NCBI RefSeq assembly: GCF_016862635.1
Contig: NZ_BONI01000001.1
Span: 62,001-126,000 of the forward strand
Length of the DNA: 64,000 bases
Reading direction: 5' to 3'
From: Catellatospora coxensis
GTDB lineage: Bacteria; Actinomycetota; Actinomycetes; Mycobacteriales; Micromonosporaceae
Shown: one piece after another, positions 17,801-24,849 of the stretch
Layout of the letters: each line of letters begins with the position of its first letter
Numbering within the stretch: the first letter of the stretch is position 1
The notes under the pieces: model-generated
What the model was told of the DNA's origin: nothing
Databases searched by the model: none
What the model saw: the letters and a program-made list of their open reading frames with translations, nothing else
Made by a program: the position numbers and the translations under genes

Positions 17801-17959
17801 CGCGTCACCCCGGTTGGCCAGCACCAGCACCGTCGCGAGTGGATCATCACCGCGTACGGTCACCGCCAGGTCGCCGGCCGCACGGGCGGGCGTGGCGGGC
17901 AGGAGTACACAAGCGATCGCGGCGGCGCTGAGCAGCGCGCGGCGGAGGGGGTGCGCCAT
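14840..17959 (-). CDS. Large surface protein: HEXXH metallopeptidase-like domain, VWD domain and three C-terminal repeats
   Basis: 1039 aa. In order: a signal peptide (1-28); an extracytoplasmic domain; a transmembrane helix near 190-212 ending in KRRRRGR; a low-complexity Gly/Asp/Ser linker; a second hydrophobic segment ending in PAYA (about 280-305) that resembles an internal signal peptide; a zincin-like segment YHEFHHGWQHN (HEXXH near 383) with a possible third ligand in TTEVMATRAQN; a von Willebrand type D start GDPHLRTIDGLRYDF near 459; and three repeats of about 107 aa marked by LPSQCGGL (near 762, 869 and 975). The name is built from domains; the function is not known. The start has TATCGT seven bases upstream. 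Confidence 0.7.
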   Translation of the reverse strand: MAHPLRRALLSAAAIACVLLPATPARAAGDLAVTVRGDDPLATVLVLANRGDAACQVVTSAYGTLAVTRLEQDGVTVTPLPMETSFAESLEAVLAERLHTLEPGASTEVPLRAIPIGPTGHAIEIVTWSAGAGAFGSLYPVKPGVPLRLEFTYAVPIVPESGPAACAPLAGAVVTAEAVDAGRPWWHWAILAGAVASVLVVVLLVVILVKRRRRGRAAAATGDGPAPDGGPAAGGTGSSAGDGTADSGRSGSDGADGNGDSGRSGGVAGIGGAVVLALVVALGAVAGPGRPAYAEIIVTDPELADAWAACSAILHAPGGDPAGILPALEAPGVTVSIIRAQPGDSHEGALDKNNILVFWDTEDRHAYFGSGGNADPCDVLYHEFHHGWQHNQGTYSREDCAGSGIPTTEVMATRAQNRLREALGRPARSHYGDRPLPSGDCTAPPPPPACTGAGCGHSTGDPHLRTIDGLRYDFQAAGEFVAVRETAGAYEIQVRQEPVPGSRMVAVNSAVAAKVDGERVEARMTTAGVELLVAGVATGPAPAELAAPRRLAGGGEVRTNADGDVELRWKDGSRLVIDPIGIWGLALSVEPAQAYAGKLEGLLGDFNGKSDDDVRPRGGTPLGTQPTFAALYPAYADSWRVDAASSLFTYPAGKSTDSYVDRAFPEQDAATAELPNRASAEAICRELGVSDPAVLAGCVLDVALTGQPDFAVAAKAGQVFAGGADLGGQTWTVRVDAPGAVAKVEFAGTKGQKVFLDVPATTLPSQCGGLDLLGPDGKQVASGCVINGAGYIDGTVLPETGTYSITVDPRGDDTGEARLRLLTVEDQQEAITPDGPELTARLAKPGTVARFTFTATAGQKVFVDVPSTNLPSQCGGLDLLGPDGKQVTSGCVINGSGYIDGFTLPDGGTYTVVVDPRDTNVGEAKVRVVLAVDQRLDLPVDGDAVTVRIDRPGAVGVLTFTGRIGQRVFIEVPSTDLPSQCGGLELRGPDGDVVESGCVINGRGGLREEGTELPATGTYQLIVDPNDRATGTAQVRLRT

Positions 17960-18085
17960 GCGGCACACGATATGGCCTGCGGGCCTCCGCGGTCGGTCGG
18001 GAAGCGGATAGGTGACACGGGCGCATGCGATCTAAGCTCGTGAGCGCCTTTCGGGCATGCCCCCTCATCCCCCAGGAGAACTCCG

Positions 18086-18490
18086 ATGTACCTGCTGAAC
18101 AAGCAGTTCTGGATCGCCAGCGCCGAGCGTGCCATCAAGACCTTCGTGCAGGCCCTGATCGCCGCGTTCGGTGTCGGCCAGGTCAGCGGCGTGGTGGGCG
18201 TGGACGTCGCCGCGATCGACTGGCGCGGCGCGCTGTCGCTGGCCTTCAGCGCCGCGCTGCTGTCGGTGCTCATGTCCGTCGGTTCCGGACCGATCGGCGC
18301 GTCCAACAGCCCCAGCGTGCTCGCCGCCGCCCCCGCCGCCGCGGCCACGGCTCTCGTCGCGGCCGCCGCCGCCAGCCCGGTGCTCGCCCCGGCCGTCGCC
18401 GCCGCCACCGCGGCCACCGAGCCCGCACCCGCCGCCGAGCCCGCCCCGGCCGCCGCCCCGGCGGAGCCCGCGCCCGCCGCAGCAGCCTGA
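18086..18490 (+). CDS. r1t-type phage holin-like small membrane protein
   Basis: 134 aa. Residues 1-70 match the layout of the actinophage r1t holin family: an amphipathic start (NKQFWIASAERAIKTFVQALIAAFG), then IDWRGALSLAFSAALLSVLMSVGSGPIG, giving two transmembrane segments. The tail from about 75 is almost pure Ala/Pro/Glu. Holins open the membrane for endolysin; here there is no other phage gene, so it is an orphan or domesticated copy. ATG 18086 has AGGAGA as ribosome binding site, and TAAGCT (18033-18038) is a likely -10. A strong terminator follows directly. Homologues of this kind occur alone in many actinobacterial chromosomes, as far as I recall. Confidence 0.75.
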   Translation: MYLLNKQFWIASAERAIKTFVQALIAAFGVGQVSGVVGVDVAAIDWRGALSLAFSAALLSVLMSVGSGPIGASNSPSVLAAAPAAAATALVAAAAASPVLAPAVAAATAATEPAPAAEPAPAAAPAEPAPAAAA

Positions 18491-18498
18491 CCGGAACA

Positions 18499-18536
18499 CG
18501 GAAAAAGGCCCCGCCAACCGGCGGGGCCTTTTTCCG
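18499..18536. terminator. Bidirectional intrinsic terminator between holin-like gene and glnA
   Basis: Perfect 17-bp stem CGGAAAAAGGCCCCGCC / GGCGGGGCCTTTTTCCG around an AACC loop. The A5 and T5 runs make it work in both directions between the convergent genes. Confidence 0.9.
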
Positions 18537-18590
18537 TACCGCTTCTCAGCAGTCACTGGGCTTCTGCTTCGACTGCTATCCGCTTCGCTC

Positions 18591-20024
18591 CTAGCAGTCG
18601 AAGTACATCTGGAACTCGTGCGGGGTCGGGCGCAGGCGGACCGGGTCGATCTCGTTGGACCGCTTGTAGTCGACCCAGGTCTCGATCAGGTCGCTGGTGA
18701 AGACGCCACCGGCCTGCAGGTAGTCGTTGTCCTTCTCCAGCGCCGTGAGCACGTCGGCGAGGGAGCCCGGCACCTGGGTGACGTTGGCGACCTCCTCCGG
18801 CGGCAGGTCGTAGAGGTCCTTGTCGATCGGAGCCGGCGGCTCGATCTTGTTGCGGATGCCGTCGAGACCGGCCATCAGCATCGCCGAGAACGCCAGGTAC
18901 GGGTTCGACGACGGGTCGGGGCAGCGGAACTCGATGCGCTTGGCCTTCGCGTTCGTGCCGGTGACCGGGATACGGGTGCACGCGGAGCGGTTGCGCTGCG
19001 AGTACACCAGGTTGACCGGCGCCTCGAAGCCGGGCACGAGGCGCCGGTACGAGTTGATCGACGGGTTGGTGAACGCCAGCAGCGACGGCGCGTGGTGCAG
19101 CAGACCGCCGATGTACCAGCGGGCCATGTCCGACAGGCCGGCGTAGCCGGTCTCGTCGTAGAACAGCGGCTCGCCGCCCAGCCAGAGGCTCTGGTGGGTG
19201 TGCATGCCCGAGCCGTTGTCGCCGAACAGCGGCTTCGGCATGAAGGTCGCGGTCTTGCCCGCGTGCCAGGCGGTGTTCTTGATGACGTACTTGAACAGCT
19301 GCATCTGGTCGCCGGAGGCCAGCAGCGTCGAGAACTTGTAGTTGATCTCGGCCTGGCCGGCGGTGCCCACCTCGTGGTGGCCGCGCTCGACGGTGTAGCC
19401 GAGGTTCACCAGGTTCGTCACCATGGTGTCGCGCAGGTCGGCGTAGTGGTCGGTCGGCGCGACCGGGAAGTAGCCGCCCTTGTAGCCCGGCTTGTAACCG
19501 CGGTTGGCGCTGCCGTCGGCGTTGGTCGTCGCGCCGGTGTTCCACGCGCCCTCGACCGAGTCGATGTGGTAGAACGCCTGGTTGGCCTGGGTGGAGTAGC
19601 GGATCGAGTCGAAGATGTAGAACTCGGCCTCGGCGCCGAAGTACGCGGTGTCCGCGATGCCGCTGGCCGCCAGGTAGGCCTCGGCCTTCTTGGCCACGTT
19701 CCGCGGGTCACGGGAGTACGCCTCGCGCGTGAACGGGTCGTGGATGAAGAAGTTCAGCGCCAGGGTCTTCTGGATGCGGAACGGGTCGACGAACGCGGTG
19801 GTCACGTCCGGCAGCAGCAGCATGTCCGACTCGTGGATCTGCTGGAAGCCGCGGATGGACGAGCCGTCGAAGGCGAGACCGTCGGTGAAGACGCTCGCGT
19901 CGAACGACTGGACCGGCACGGTGAAGAACTGCATCACGCCGGGCAGGTCACAGAAGCGGACGTCGACGAACTTGACGTCTTCGTCCTTGAGGTACCGAAG
20001 CAGTTCCTCGGAATTGGCGAACAA
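18591..20024 (-). CDS. glnA: Type I glutamine synthetase
   Basis: 477 aa. Makes glutamine from glutamate, ammonia and ATP as a dodecamer. Signatures: [12 protein letters not shown] near 49, the ATP-binding block [18 protein letters not shown] near 263, NRSACTRIP, and the adenylylation loop [10 protein letters not shown] with the tyrosine at about 405, the target of GlnE. I chose TTG 20024 because it gives the usual MFAN start and lies five bases from AGGAGG (20035-20030); GTG 20027 is only two bases away from it. The leader region has a GlnR-type box at 20168-20205 and a possible -10 TAGCGT at 20157-20152. It is divergent from the RDD gene. Confidence 0.96.
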   Translation of the reverse strand: MFANSEELLRYLKDEDVKFVDVRFCDLPGVMQFFTVPVQSFDASVFTDGLAFDGSSIRGFQQIHESDMLLLPDVTTAFVDPFRIQKTLALNFFIHDPFTREAYSRDPRNVAKKAEAYLAASGIADTAYFGAEAEFYIFDSIRYSTQANQAFYHIDSVEGAWNTGATTNADGSANRGYKPGYKGGYFPVAPTDHYADLRDTMVTNLVNLGYTVERGHHEVGTAGQAEINYKFSTLLASGDQMQLFKYVIKNTAWHAGKTATFMPKPLFGDNGSGMHTHQSLWLGGEPLFYDETGYAGLSDMARWYIGGLLHHAPSLLAFTNPSINSYRRLVPGFEAPVNLVYSQRNRSACTRIPVTGTNAKAKRIEFRCPDPSSNPYLAFSAMLMAGLDGIRNKIEPPAPIDKDLYDLPPEEVANVTQVPGSLADVLTALEKDNDYLQAGGVFTSDLIETWVDYKRSNEIDPVRLRPTPHEFQMYFDC

Positions 20025-20167
20025 CACGTCCTCCTGGCACGGATGGTCTGCGGGAGCCTCCCGGCCCCCACTTCAGCACATCTCCGGGGCTGACCTCGGG
20101 AGACGCGGCCGACGGCGCTGCACTGCGTCGGGTGGCCATTGGCTGGTGGCGACGCTAGAACCGTGGC

Positions 20168-20205
20168 GTTGCCCGGCCGTGTCAGCTTTGTTTCCGCCGT
20201 GTTAC
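20168..20205 (-). promoter_or_regulatory. GlnR-type box with four half-sites upstream of glnA
   Basis: Read on the minus strand: GTAAC-N6-GAAAC-N6-GACAC-N6-GCAAC (20205 to 20168), each spacer exactly six. The first pair matches the Streptomyces GlnR consensus GTnAC-N6-GAAAC fully, and the second pair has one change per half-site. It lies about 11 bp upstream of the candidate -10 of glnA. Confidence 0.8.
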
Positions 20206-20284
20206 GTCACCCGTAAACCGGCCGTATGGGCTGGCCGGACAGCTCACCCGGCCGGTGCGGCGGGGCGGACGGTACGCTCGGCGG

Positions 20285-20650
20285 GTGACCGACGTATCCC
20301 TGCCTGCCGTACCCTCCCTGGCCCGAAGGTTCGGGGCGCTGCTGCTCGACTGGATGCTGTGCGTCCTGGCCGCCGGCGTCTTCGCGGACCCGATGCGGGA
20401 CGGCTGGGCGGCACCGGTGGTGCTGATCGCCGTGTACACGTTCTTCGTCGGGTTCTTCGGGCAGACGCCGGGCATGCGCGTGACGAAGATTACCTGCCTC
20501 GGCGTCGACTCGGGTCAGCCGGTCGGCCCCCTCAAGGCGGCCCTGCGGGGCACCCTGCTCGCGCTGGTCATCCCCGCCCTGATCATGGACGGCGAACGCC
20601 GTGGCCTGCACGACCGCGCCGCCGGCACCATGATCCGCCCCGCCGCCTGA
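20285..20650 (+). CDS. RDD family membrane protein
   Basis: 121 aa. RDD domain: the Arg-Asp signature lies in SLARRFGALLLDWML (residues 9-23), two or three transmembrane segments follow, and TPGMRVTKITCLGVDSGQPVG is the typical middle segment. The end, DRAAGTMIRPA, is also characteristic. An RDD protein next to glnA is conserved in actinobacteria; its role is unknown, perhaps in transport. GTG 20285 has TACGCT (20273-20278) six bases upstream, so leaderless. Confidence 0.85.
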   Translation: MTDVSLPAVPSLARRFGALLLDWMLCVLAAGVFADPMRDGWAAPVVLIAVYTFFVGFFGQTPGMRVTKITCLGVDSGQPVGPLKAALRGTLLALVIPALIMDGERRGLHDRAAGTMIRPAA

Positions 20651-20698
20651 CCCACCCCGCCCCTTCTTGCGAAGGGTGGGGGTGGGGTGGGGCGTCAG
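20647..20698. terminator. Hairpin spanning the stops of two convergent genes
   Basis: CTGAC...GTCAG outer arms and a CCCCTTC / GAAGGG inner stem enclose TTGC, covering both stop codons of the RDD and MFS genes. No T-run, so rho-independent action is uncertain. Confidence 0.45.
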
Positions 20699-22155
20699 GC
20701 GGGTGGAGTGAGGCGGGCCTGGCGGAGGGTGGGGATGGCCAGGCAGAGGGCGGCGGCGACGAGGATCAGCGAGGCGCTGGCGGCGAAGGCGGCGACCGTG
20801 CCCAGCAGGGCCGCGGCGAAGCCCATGACCGCCATCGCCGGCGGCACGATGCCCAGGCTCGCCAGGTTGTTGATCGAGGCGACCCGGCCGCGGTGCGAGT
20901 CGGCGGTGTACGTGTGCGTCAGGCCGCTCAGCAGCACCGCCTGCGGGCCGCCGGCCAGGCCGCCGACCGCGGTGGCGGCGAACGCCCAGCCCGGCGTGGG
21001 GGCGACGGCGATCGCGAACAGCGCGCCGCACTGCACCACCGCGCAGCAGGCCACGATCGCGCCGAGCCGTCCAGTGGGCCGCCACCGCATCATCAGCAGG
21101 TTGCCGCCGACCGAGCCGACACCGAACCCGGCCAGCATCACGCCGATCCCGCCCGCGCCCCAGCCCCGGTCGTCGGCCACGAGAGCCAGGCCCACGTTCA
21201 GCGGCCCGACCGCGCCCAGGTTGACCAGCAGCCCGACCAGGGTCACGGCCCGCAGCAGCCGGTGTCCGAGCAGGTAGCGCAGGCCCTCCCGCACCGCGGC
21301 GCCGATGGGCGCGCGGGCCGGTCCCGATGCCGGCTCGCCGTTCGCGTCCGCACCGCCGCCTTCACGGTCCGCGCCGTCGGGATCTAGAAGGTTTGTGGTC
21401 GCCCCGGCGACGACAACCCTTCTAGATCGCTGGGGATCGGGGGTGGTGGGGTGGACGGACCAGAGGGCAAGGACGGAGATGGCGAAGGTTGCGGCGTTGA
21501 CGAGGCAGGCCAGGGGGAGGCCGCCGAGCGGGAGCAGGAGGCCGCCGAGGGGTGCGCCGACGGTGAGGGCCAGGCGGGCGGTCAGGCCGGACAGGGCGAG
21601 GCCGCCGGTGAGCTGGGCGGGGGACAGCAGCCGGGGCAGCATCGCCCCGGCCGCGGGCAGGAACAGCGCGTCGGCCAGCCCGAAGAGGAGGGCCACCACG
21701 ACGAGCAGGGCGACACTCGGTTGGGCCAGGGCCAGCGCGGCGGTGGCGAGGGCGATCGCGCCGCGGGCGACGTCGCTGCCGATCATGAGCCGGCGGGGGC
21801 CGTACCGGTCCACGATCGCGCCGCCGAACAGCAGCAGCGCGAGGCGGGGCAGCGCGGAGACGGCCAGGACGGCCCCGGCTGCGCCCGGGGAGGCGAGCTG
21901 GACCGCGCTGTAGGACAGCGCGACGTACCAGACCTGGTCGCCGAGGATCGACACCGCTTGGCCGCCGAGGTAGCGCAGGAAGGCAGGCGACCGGTGAGCG
22001 GGCAGGTCGGCCGGGGGCGCGGGGTGCGCCGGGCTGCCGGTGACGCCGCGCTGCCGCGGCGCGACGCCCGGGTCGGGCAGCGCGCGGCCGGCGTCGGGTG
22101 TGCTGGTCGGGGTCGTGGGCACAGCGGAGGTCGGGGCGGGGGCGGCGGCGTTCAT
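20695..22155 (-). CDS. MFS transporter (probable drug/metabolite exporter)
   Basis: 486 aa. After a Pro/Ala-rich N-terminus (1-50) come twelve predicted transmembrane segments in two halves; the MFS loop motif is seen as GGAIVDRYGPRRLMIG between helices 2 and 3. The long central loop between helices 6 and 7 contains a 17-residue stretch encoded by an in-frame palindrome (21381-21428). ATG 22155 shares its A with the TGA of the upstream winged-helix gene, so the two are co-translated. Pairing with a regulator whose operator overlaps the promoter points to an inducible exporter; the substrate is unknown. Confidence 0.85.
   Translation of the reverse strand: MNAAAPAPTSAVPTTPTSTPDAGRALPDPGVAPRQRGVTGSPAHPAPPADLPAHRSPAFLRYLGGQAVSILGDQVWYVALSYSAVQLASPGAAGAVLAVSALPRLALLLFGGAIVDRYGPRRLMIGSDVARGAIALATAALALAQPSVALLVVVALLFGLADALFLPAAGAMLPRLLSPAQLTGGLALSGLTARLALTVGAPLGGLLLPLGGLPLACLVNAATFAISVLALWSVHPTTPDPQRSRRVVVAGATTNLLDPDGADREGGGADANGEPASGPARAPIGAAVREGLRYLLGHRLLRAVTLVGLLVNLGAVGPLNVGLALVADDRGWGAGGIGVMLAGFGVGSVGGNLLMMRWRPTGRLGAIVACCAVVQCGALFAIAVAPTPGWAFAATAVGGLAGGPQAVLLSGLTHTYTADSHRGRVASINNLASLGIVPPAMAVMGFAAALLGTVAAFAASASLILVAAALCLAIPTLRQARLTPPA
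21381..21428. repeat. 48-nt palindrome inside the MFS coding region
   Basis: Perfect outer arms GATCTAGAAGG / CCTTCTAGATC, then GTTTGT/ACAACC-type pairing and a TCGCC/GGCGA core. It is read in frame as RRVVVAGATTNLL in the central loop of the transporter and includes a CTA leucine codon, rare in this DNA. It looks like an inserted palindromic element. Confidence 0.7.
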
Positions 22156-22730
22156 CAGGGGCGCTCCGGGAAGGCGTGGAAGAAGAGGAAGACGTGCTCG
22201 CGGGGCTCGGCGTCCGGGGCGGCGGCGTGTTCGTTGCTGCGCTGCTTCCAGCGCACGACCAGCTCGTGCAGCTCGCCGGTCAGCTCGGCGAGCTCGGCGG
22301 GGGTCAGGCGCAGGAAGGTGTCGCTGCTCATGGCGGCGGCCTGCCACTGCTCGGTCCAGGTGTCGCGGGACTGCTCGTAGGCGCGTACCCGCTCGAACTC
22401 GTCGATGACGGTCTGCGCCTTGACGGCCGACGCGATGGCCTGGCCCTCAGGGGTGGGGAAGTCGAGCGACGACCAGCCGTGCGGGCCGGGCACCGCGCGC
22501 CACCAGCGCTCGCGGCGGTCGCGGGCCAGTTCCGGGACGTCCTCGACGAAGCCGGCCTTGACCAGCTCGCGCAGGTGGTAGCTGGTCTGCCCGGGGTCGG
22601 TGCCCAGGCGCTTGGACAGGGTCGCGCCGGTGGCCGGCCCGGCCTGGACGAGCAGCCGGTAGAGCTTCTGCCGGATCGGCTGCGCCAGGCCCTTGAGGAC
22701 CTGCGGATCGGTGATGCGCCTCATCTCCAT
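22155..22730 (-). CDS. ArsR-like winged-helix regulator of the MFS exporter
   Basis: 191 aa. The N-terminal winged helix is at about residues 5-75: LKGLAQPIRQKLYRLLVQAG, GATLSKRLGTDPGQTSYHLRELVKAGFVEDV (quoted in parts), a typical helix-turn-helix with recognition helix near GQTSYHLREL. The C-terminal half (about 90-191) is helical, a probable ligand or dimer domain. ATG 22730 lies seven bases after TAGGTT; an inverted repeat AGATCCAGTAG...CTACTGGATCT (22743-22782) abuts this -10, so autorepression is likely. Its TGA overlaps the ATG of the exporter. Confidence 0.8.
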   Translation of the reverse strand: MEMRRITDPQVLKGLAQPIRQKLYRLLVQAGPATGATLSKRLGTDPGQTSYHLRELVKAGFVEDVPELARDRRERWWRAVPGPHGWSSLDFPTPEGQAIASAVKAQTVIDEFERVRAYEQSRDTWTEQWQAAAMSSDTFLRLTPAELAELTGELHELVVRWKQRSNEHAAAPDAEPREHVFLFFHAFPERP

Positions 22731-22737
22731 ACCCACC

Positions 22738-22782
22738 AACCTAGATCCAGTAGATCCCTACCGCAATACTTCTACTGGATCT
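22738..22782 (-). promoter_or_regulatory. Promoter and operator of the regulator/exporter operon
   Basis: Minus-strand -10 TAGGTT (22743-22738), seven bases before the ATG. The arms AGATCCAGTAG (22743-22753) and CTACTGGATCT (22772-22782), 18 bp apart, touch the -10 on one side and cover the -35 on the other. Likely binding site of the adjacent regulator. Confidence 0.65.
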
Positions 22783-22811
22783 TGCGAACATCGATGGATT
22801 CGAGCGTTCAA

Positions 22812-22853
22812 AAGGGCACCTTCTACAACGCATGGCGTTGTGAAGGTGCCCTT
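22812..22853. repeat. Palindromic repeat family A, copy 2
   Basis: Arms AAGGGCACCTTC / GAAGGTGCCCTT with an 18-nt loop that itself pairs fully (ACAACGC-ATG-GCGTTGT). Lies between two minus-strand genes. Confidence 0.85.
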
Positions 22854-22862
22854 CCTTTGGGC

Positions 22863-23555
22863 TCAGCGCTGGCGGCCGCCGCCGCGGGGCATGCGCGGCG
22901 GGCGGAACTCCTTGGGGAGCTGGCCGCGGGGCATCTGGGGGCGGGCGTTGAGGGCGGTCAGGGCCCGGTCGAGGGCGTTGACCTCCTTGCCCGACAGGTT
23001 GCGGGGCAGGCGCATCAGGGTCATCCGCAGCTTGCGGATGGACAGCTGGCCCTCTTCGGTGCCGATGATGTAGTCGTACAGCGGGGCGTCGCCGATGACC
23101 TTGGTCAGGCGGCGCTTCTGCTCGCCCAGCAGCGGCTTGAGCCGCGCCGGGTTGCCCTCGGCGAGCAGGATGACGCCCGGCTTGCCGATCACCAGGTGCA
23201 CCACGTCGAACTGGGTGGTCGCCGAGACGGCCTGCTTGACCCGCCAGTCACCGCGCATCTGCTCGACGAGCTGGCCCGCCGCGCCGGGCTGGCCCTCCAT
23301 CATGTTCATCATCGCGGTGTTGGACCGCAGGTTGAGCACGATGAGCACGGCCAGCAGCGTGGTCAGGATGCCCAGCGGGATCCAGATCCAGGCACCGGTG
23401 TACAGGAAGACCGCCACGGTGATCGCCAGCGGCAGCACGACAGCGGCCACCACCAGGGGTGTGAACCATTTGTCCTGCTTGGCGGTGAACTTGAACACCA
23501 TGCCGATCTGCTTCAACCGCTGGAAGAAGCTGACCTTTTCTTCGGCCTTTGCCAT
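22863..23555 (-). CDS. DUF4191 family membrane protein
   Basis: 230 aa. A basic N-terminal segment (KVSFFQRLKQIGMVFKFTAKQDKWF) is followed by two transmembrane helices (about 34-80) and a cytoplasmic domain ending in an Arg/Gly/Pro-rich tail (PPRMPRGGGRQR). The gene is conserved next to lipA in actinobacteria; its role is not known. It starts 50 bp after the lipA stop on the same strand, so the two probably share a transcript. Confidence 0.85.
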   Translation of the reverse strand: MAKAEEKVSFFQRLKQIGMVFKFTAKQDKWFTPLVVAAVVLPLAITVAVFLYTGAWIWIPLGILTTLLAVLIVLNLRSNTAMMNMMEGQPGAAGQLVEQMRGDWRVKQAVSATTQFDVVHLVIGKPGVILLAEGNPARLKPLLGEQKRRLTKVIGDAPLYDYIIGTEEGQLSIRKLRMTLMRLPRNLSGKEVNALDRALTALNARPQMPRGQLPKEFRPPRMPRGGGRQR

Positions 23556-23604
23556 AGACGATCCTTCAGATGGGCAGAGTCTAGTTTGGGTGACGGTGGG
23601 AGGT

Positions 23605-24540
23605 TCAGGCGGCGGCGGTGCGCGCGTCGAGTGCTTGACGATACAAGCGACCGGCCCGGTACGACGAACGCACCAGCGGTCCGCTCATCACGCCGGCGAA
23701 GCCGATCTCCTCGGCCTCCTCGCGCAGCTCGACGAACTCCTCCGGCTTCACCCAGCGCTCCACGGGGTGGTGGCGCGGGGTGGGGCGCAGGTACTGCGTG
23801 ATGGTGATCAGCTCGCAGCCGGCCTCGTGCAGGTCGCGCAGCGCCTGGGAGACCTCCGCGCGCTCCTCGCCCATCCCCAGGATCAGGTTCGACTTGGTGA
23901 CCAGCCCGGCCTTGCGGGCCTGGGTGATCACGTCGAGGGAGCGCTCGTAGCGGAACCCGGGCCGGATGCGCTTGAAGATGCGCGGCACCGTCTCGACGTT
24001 GTGCGCCAGCACCTCGGGCGCGGCCGAGAACACCTCGGCGAGCTGCTCCGGGACGGCGTTGAAGTCGGGGATCAGCAGCTCGACGCCGCAGCCCGGGACG
24101 AGCGCGTGGATCTGGCGGACGGTCTCGGCGTACAGCCAGGCGCCGCCGTCGGGCAGGTCGTCGCGGGCCACACCGGTCACGGTGGCGTACTTCAGGCCCA
24201 TGGTGGCGACGGACTCGCCGACCCGGCGGGGCTCGTCGGCGTCGAACTCGGCGGGCTTGCCCGTGTCGATCTGGCAGAAGTCGCAGCGCCGGGTGCACTG
24301 GTCGCCGCCGATGAGGAAGGTCGCCTCGCGGTCCTCCCAGCACTCGTAGATGTTCGGGCAGCCGGCCTCCTGGCACACCGTGTGCAGGCCTTCCCGCTTC
24401 ACCAGTGAGCTGAGCTGGGTGAATTCCGGACCCATCTTCGCCTTGACCTTGATCCACTCAGGCTTACGCTCGATGGGGGTCTCGGCGTTGCGGGCCTCGA
24501 CGCGCAGCAGGCGCCGGCCCTCGGGAGCGACGATGGTCAT
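23605..24540 (-). CDS. lipA: Lipoyl synthase (radical SAM)
   Basis: 311 aa. Inserts two sulfurs into protein-bound octanoyl groups. The auxiliary cluster motif is [12 protein letters not shown] (about residues 56-67), and the radical SAM motif CTRRCDFC lies near 82-89. [11 protein letters not shown] and the C-terminal [13 protein letters not shown] (RSSY, the conserved arginine-serine segment) complete the family pattern. It works with LipB (28844-29506) to lipoylate SucB and GcvH. ATG 24540 has TACGCT six bases upstream, suggesting a leaderless transcript shared with the DUF4191 gene. Confidence 0.96.
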   Translation of the reverse strand: MTIVAPEGRRLLRVEARNAETPIERKPEWIKVKAKMGPEFTQLSSLVKREGLHTVCQEAGCPNIYECWEDREATFLIGGDQCTRRCDFCQIDTGKPAEFDADEPRRVGESVATMGLKYATVTGVARDDLPDGGAWLYAETVRQIHALVPGCGVELLIPDFNAVPEQLAEVFSAAPEVLAHNVETVPRIFKRIRPGFRYERSLDVITQARKAGLVTKSNLILGMGEERAEVSQALRDLHEAGCELITITQYLRPTPRHHPVERWVKPEEFVELREEAEEIGFAGVMSGPLVRSSYRAGRLYRQALDARTAAA

Positions 24541-24651
24541 GCCGCCAGCGTACGCGCCGAAAAGGCCCTGATCTTCCGCTGGGTAACGGACGTCTCAGCC
24601 CCGCCGTGACCGGAAAACCGGGCTGCGCGCTTCCCGATCATGGTCTACAGT

Positions 24652-24848
24652 CTCCGCTCAACAGCAAGTGACGGAGCGAATCACCGGAGTGACGCCCGGG
24701 TCGGGTCGGCGTGCAGCCGCCCGTGTGGCCCCTTCACCTGCTGGTAGAGGCCCGGATCATCCGGGTGAAGGTGTGGTGGCACCGCGGGTTCCCAAACCGC
24801 CCACACCCCTTTGGGGATGGCGTTGCGGAAGAACCGGAGGTAACCCAC
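24652..24848 (+). promoter_or_regulatory. T-box riboswitch leader of the aspartyl-tRNA synthetase gene
   Basis: The diagnostic T-box GGTGGCACCGCGGGTT lies at 24775-24790, inside a helix GGTGTGG / CCACACC (24770-24776, 24800-24806). A GCGG(G)TT / AACCGC helix and the SD region (GGAGG, 24836-24840) follow, so control is probably of translation. The bulge TGGC would pair with a tRNA ending GCCA, that is discriminator G, as in tRNA-Asp and tRNA-Asn. A short stem I may form from CTCCGCTC (24652-24659) and GAGC/GGAG; candidate specifiers are GAC (24670-24672) and AAC (24660-24662). The other 100 bp after lipA show nothing I can name. Confidence 0.75.
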
Positions 24849-24849
24849 C

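Noticed and set aside
18086-18490. Prophage remnant
   Set aside because: Only the holin-like gene is phage-like; neighbours are housekeeping genes with normal composition.
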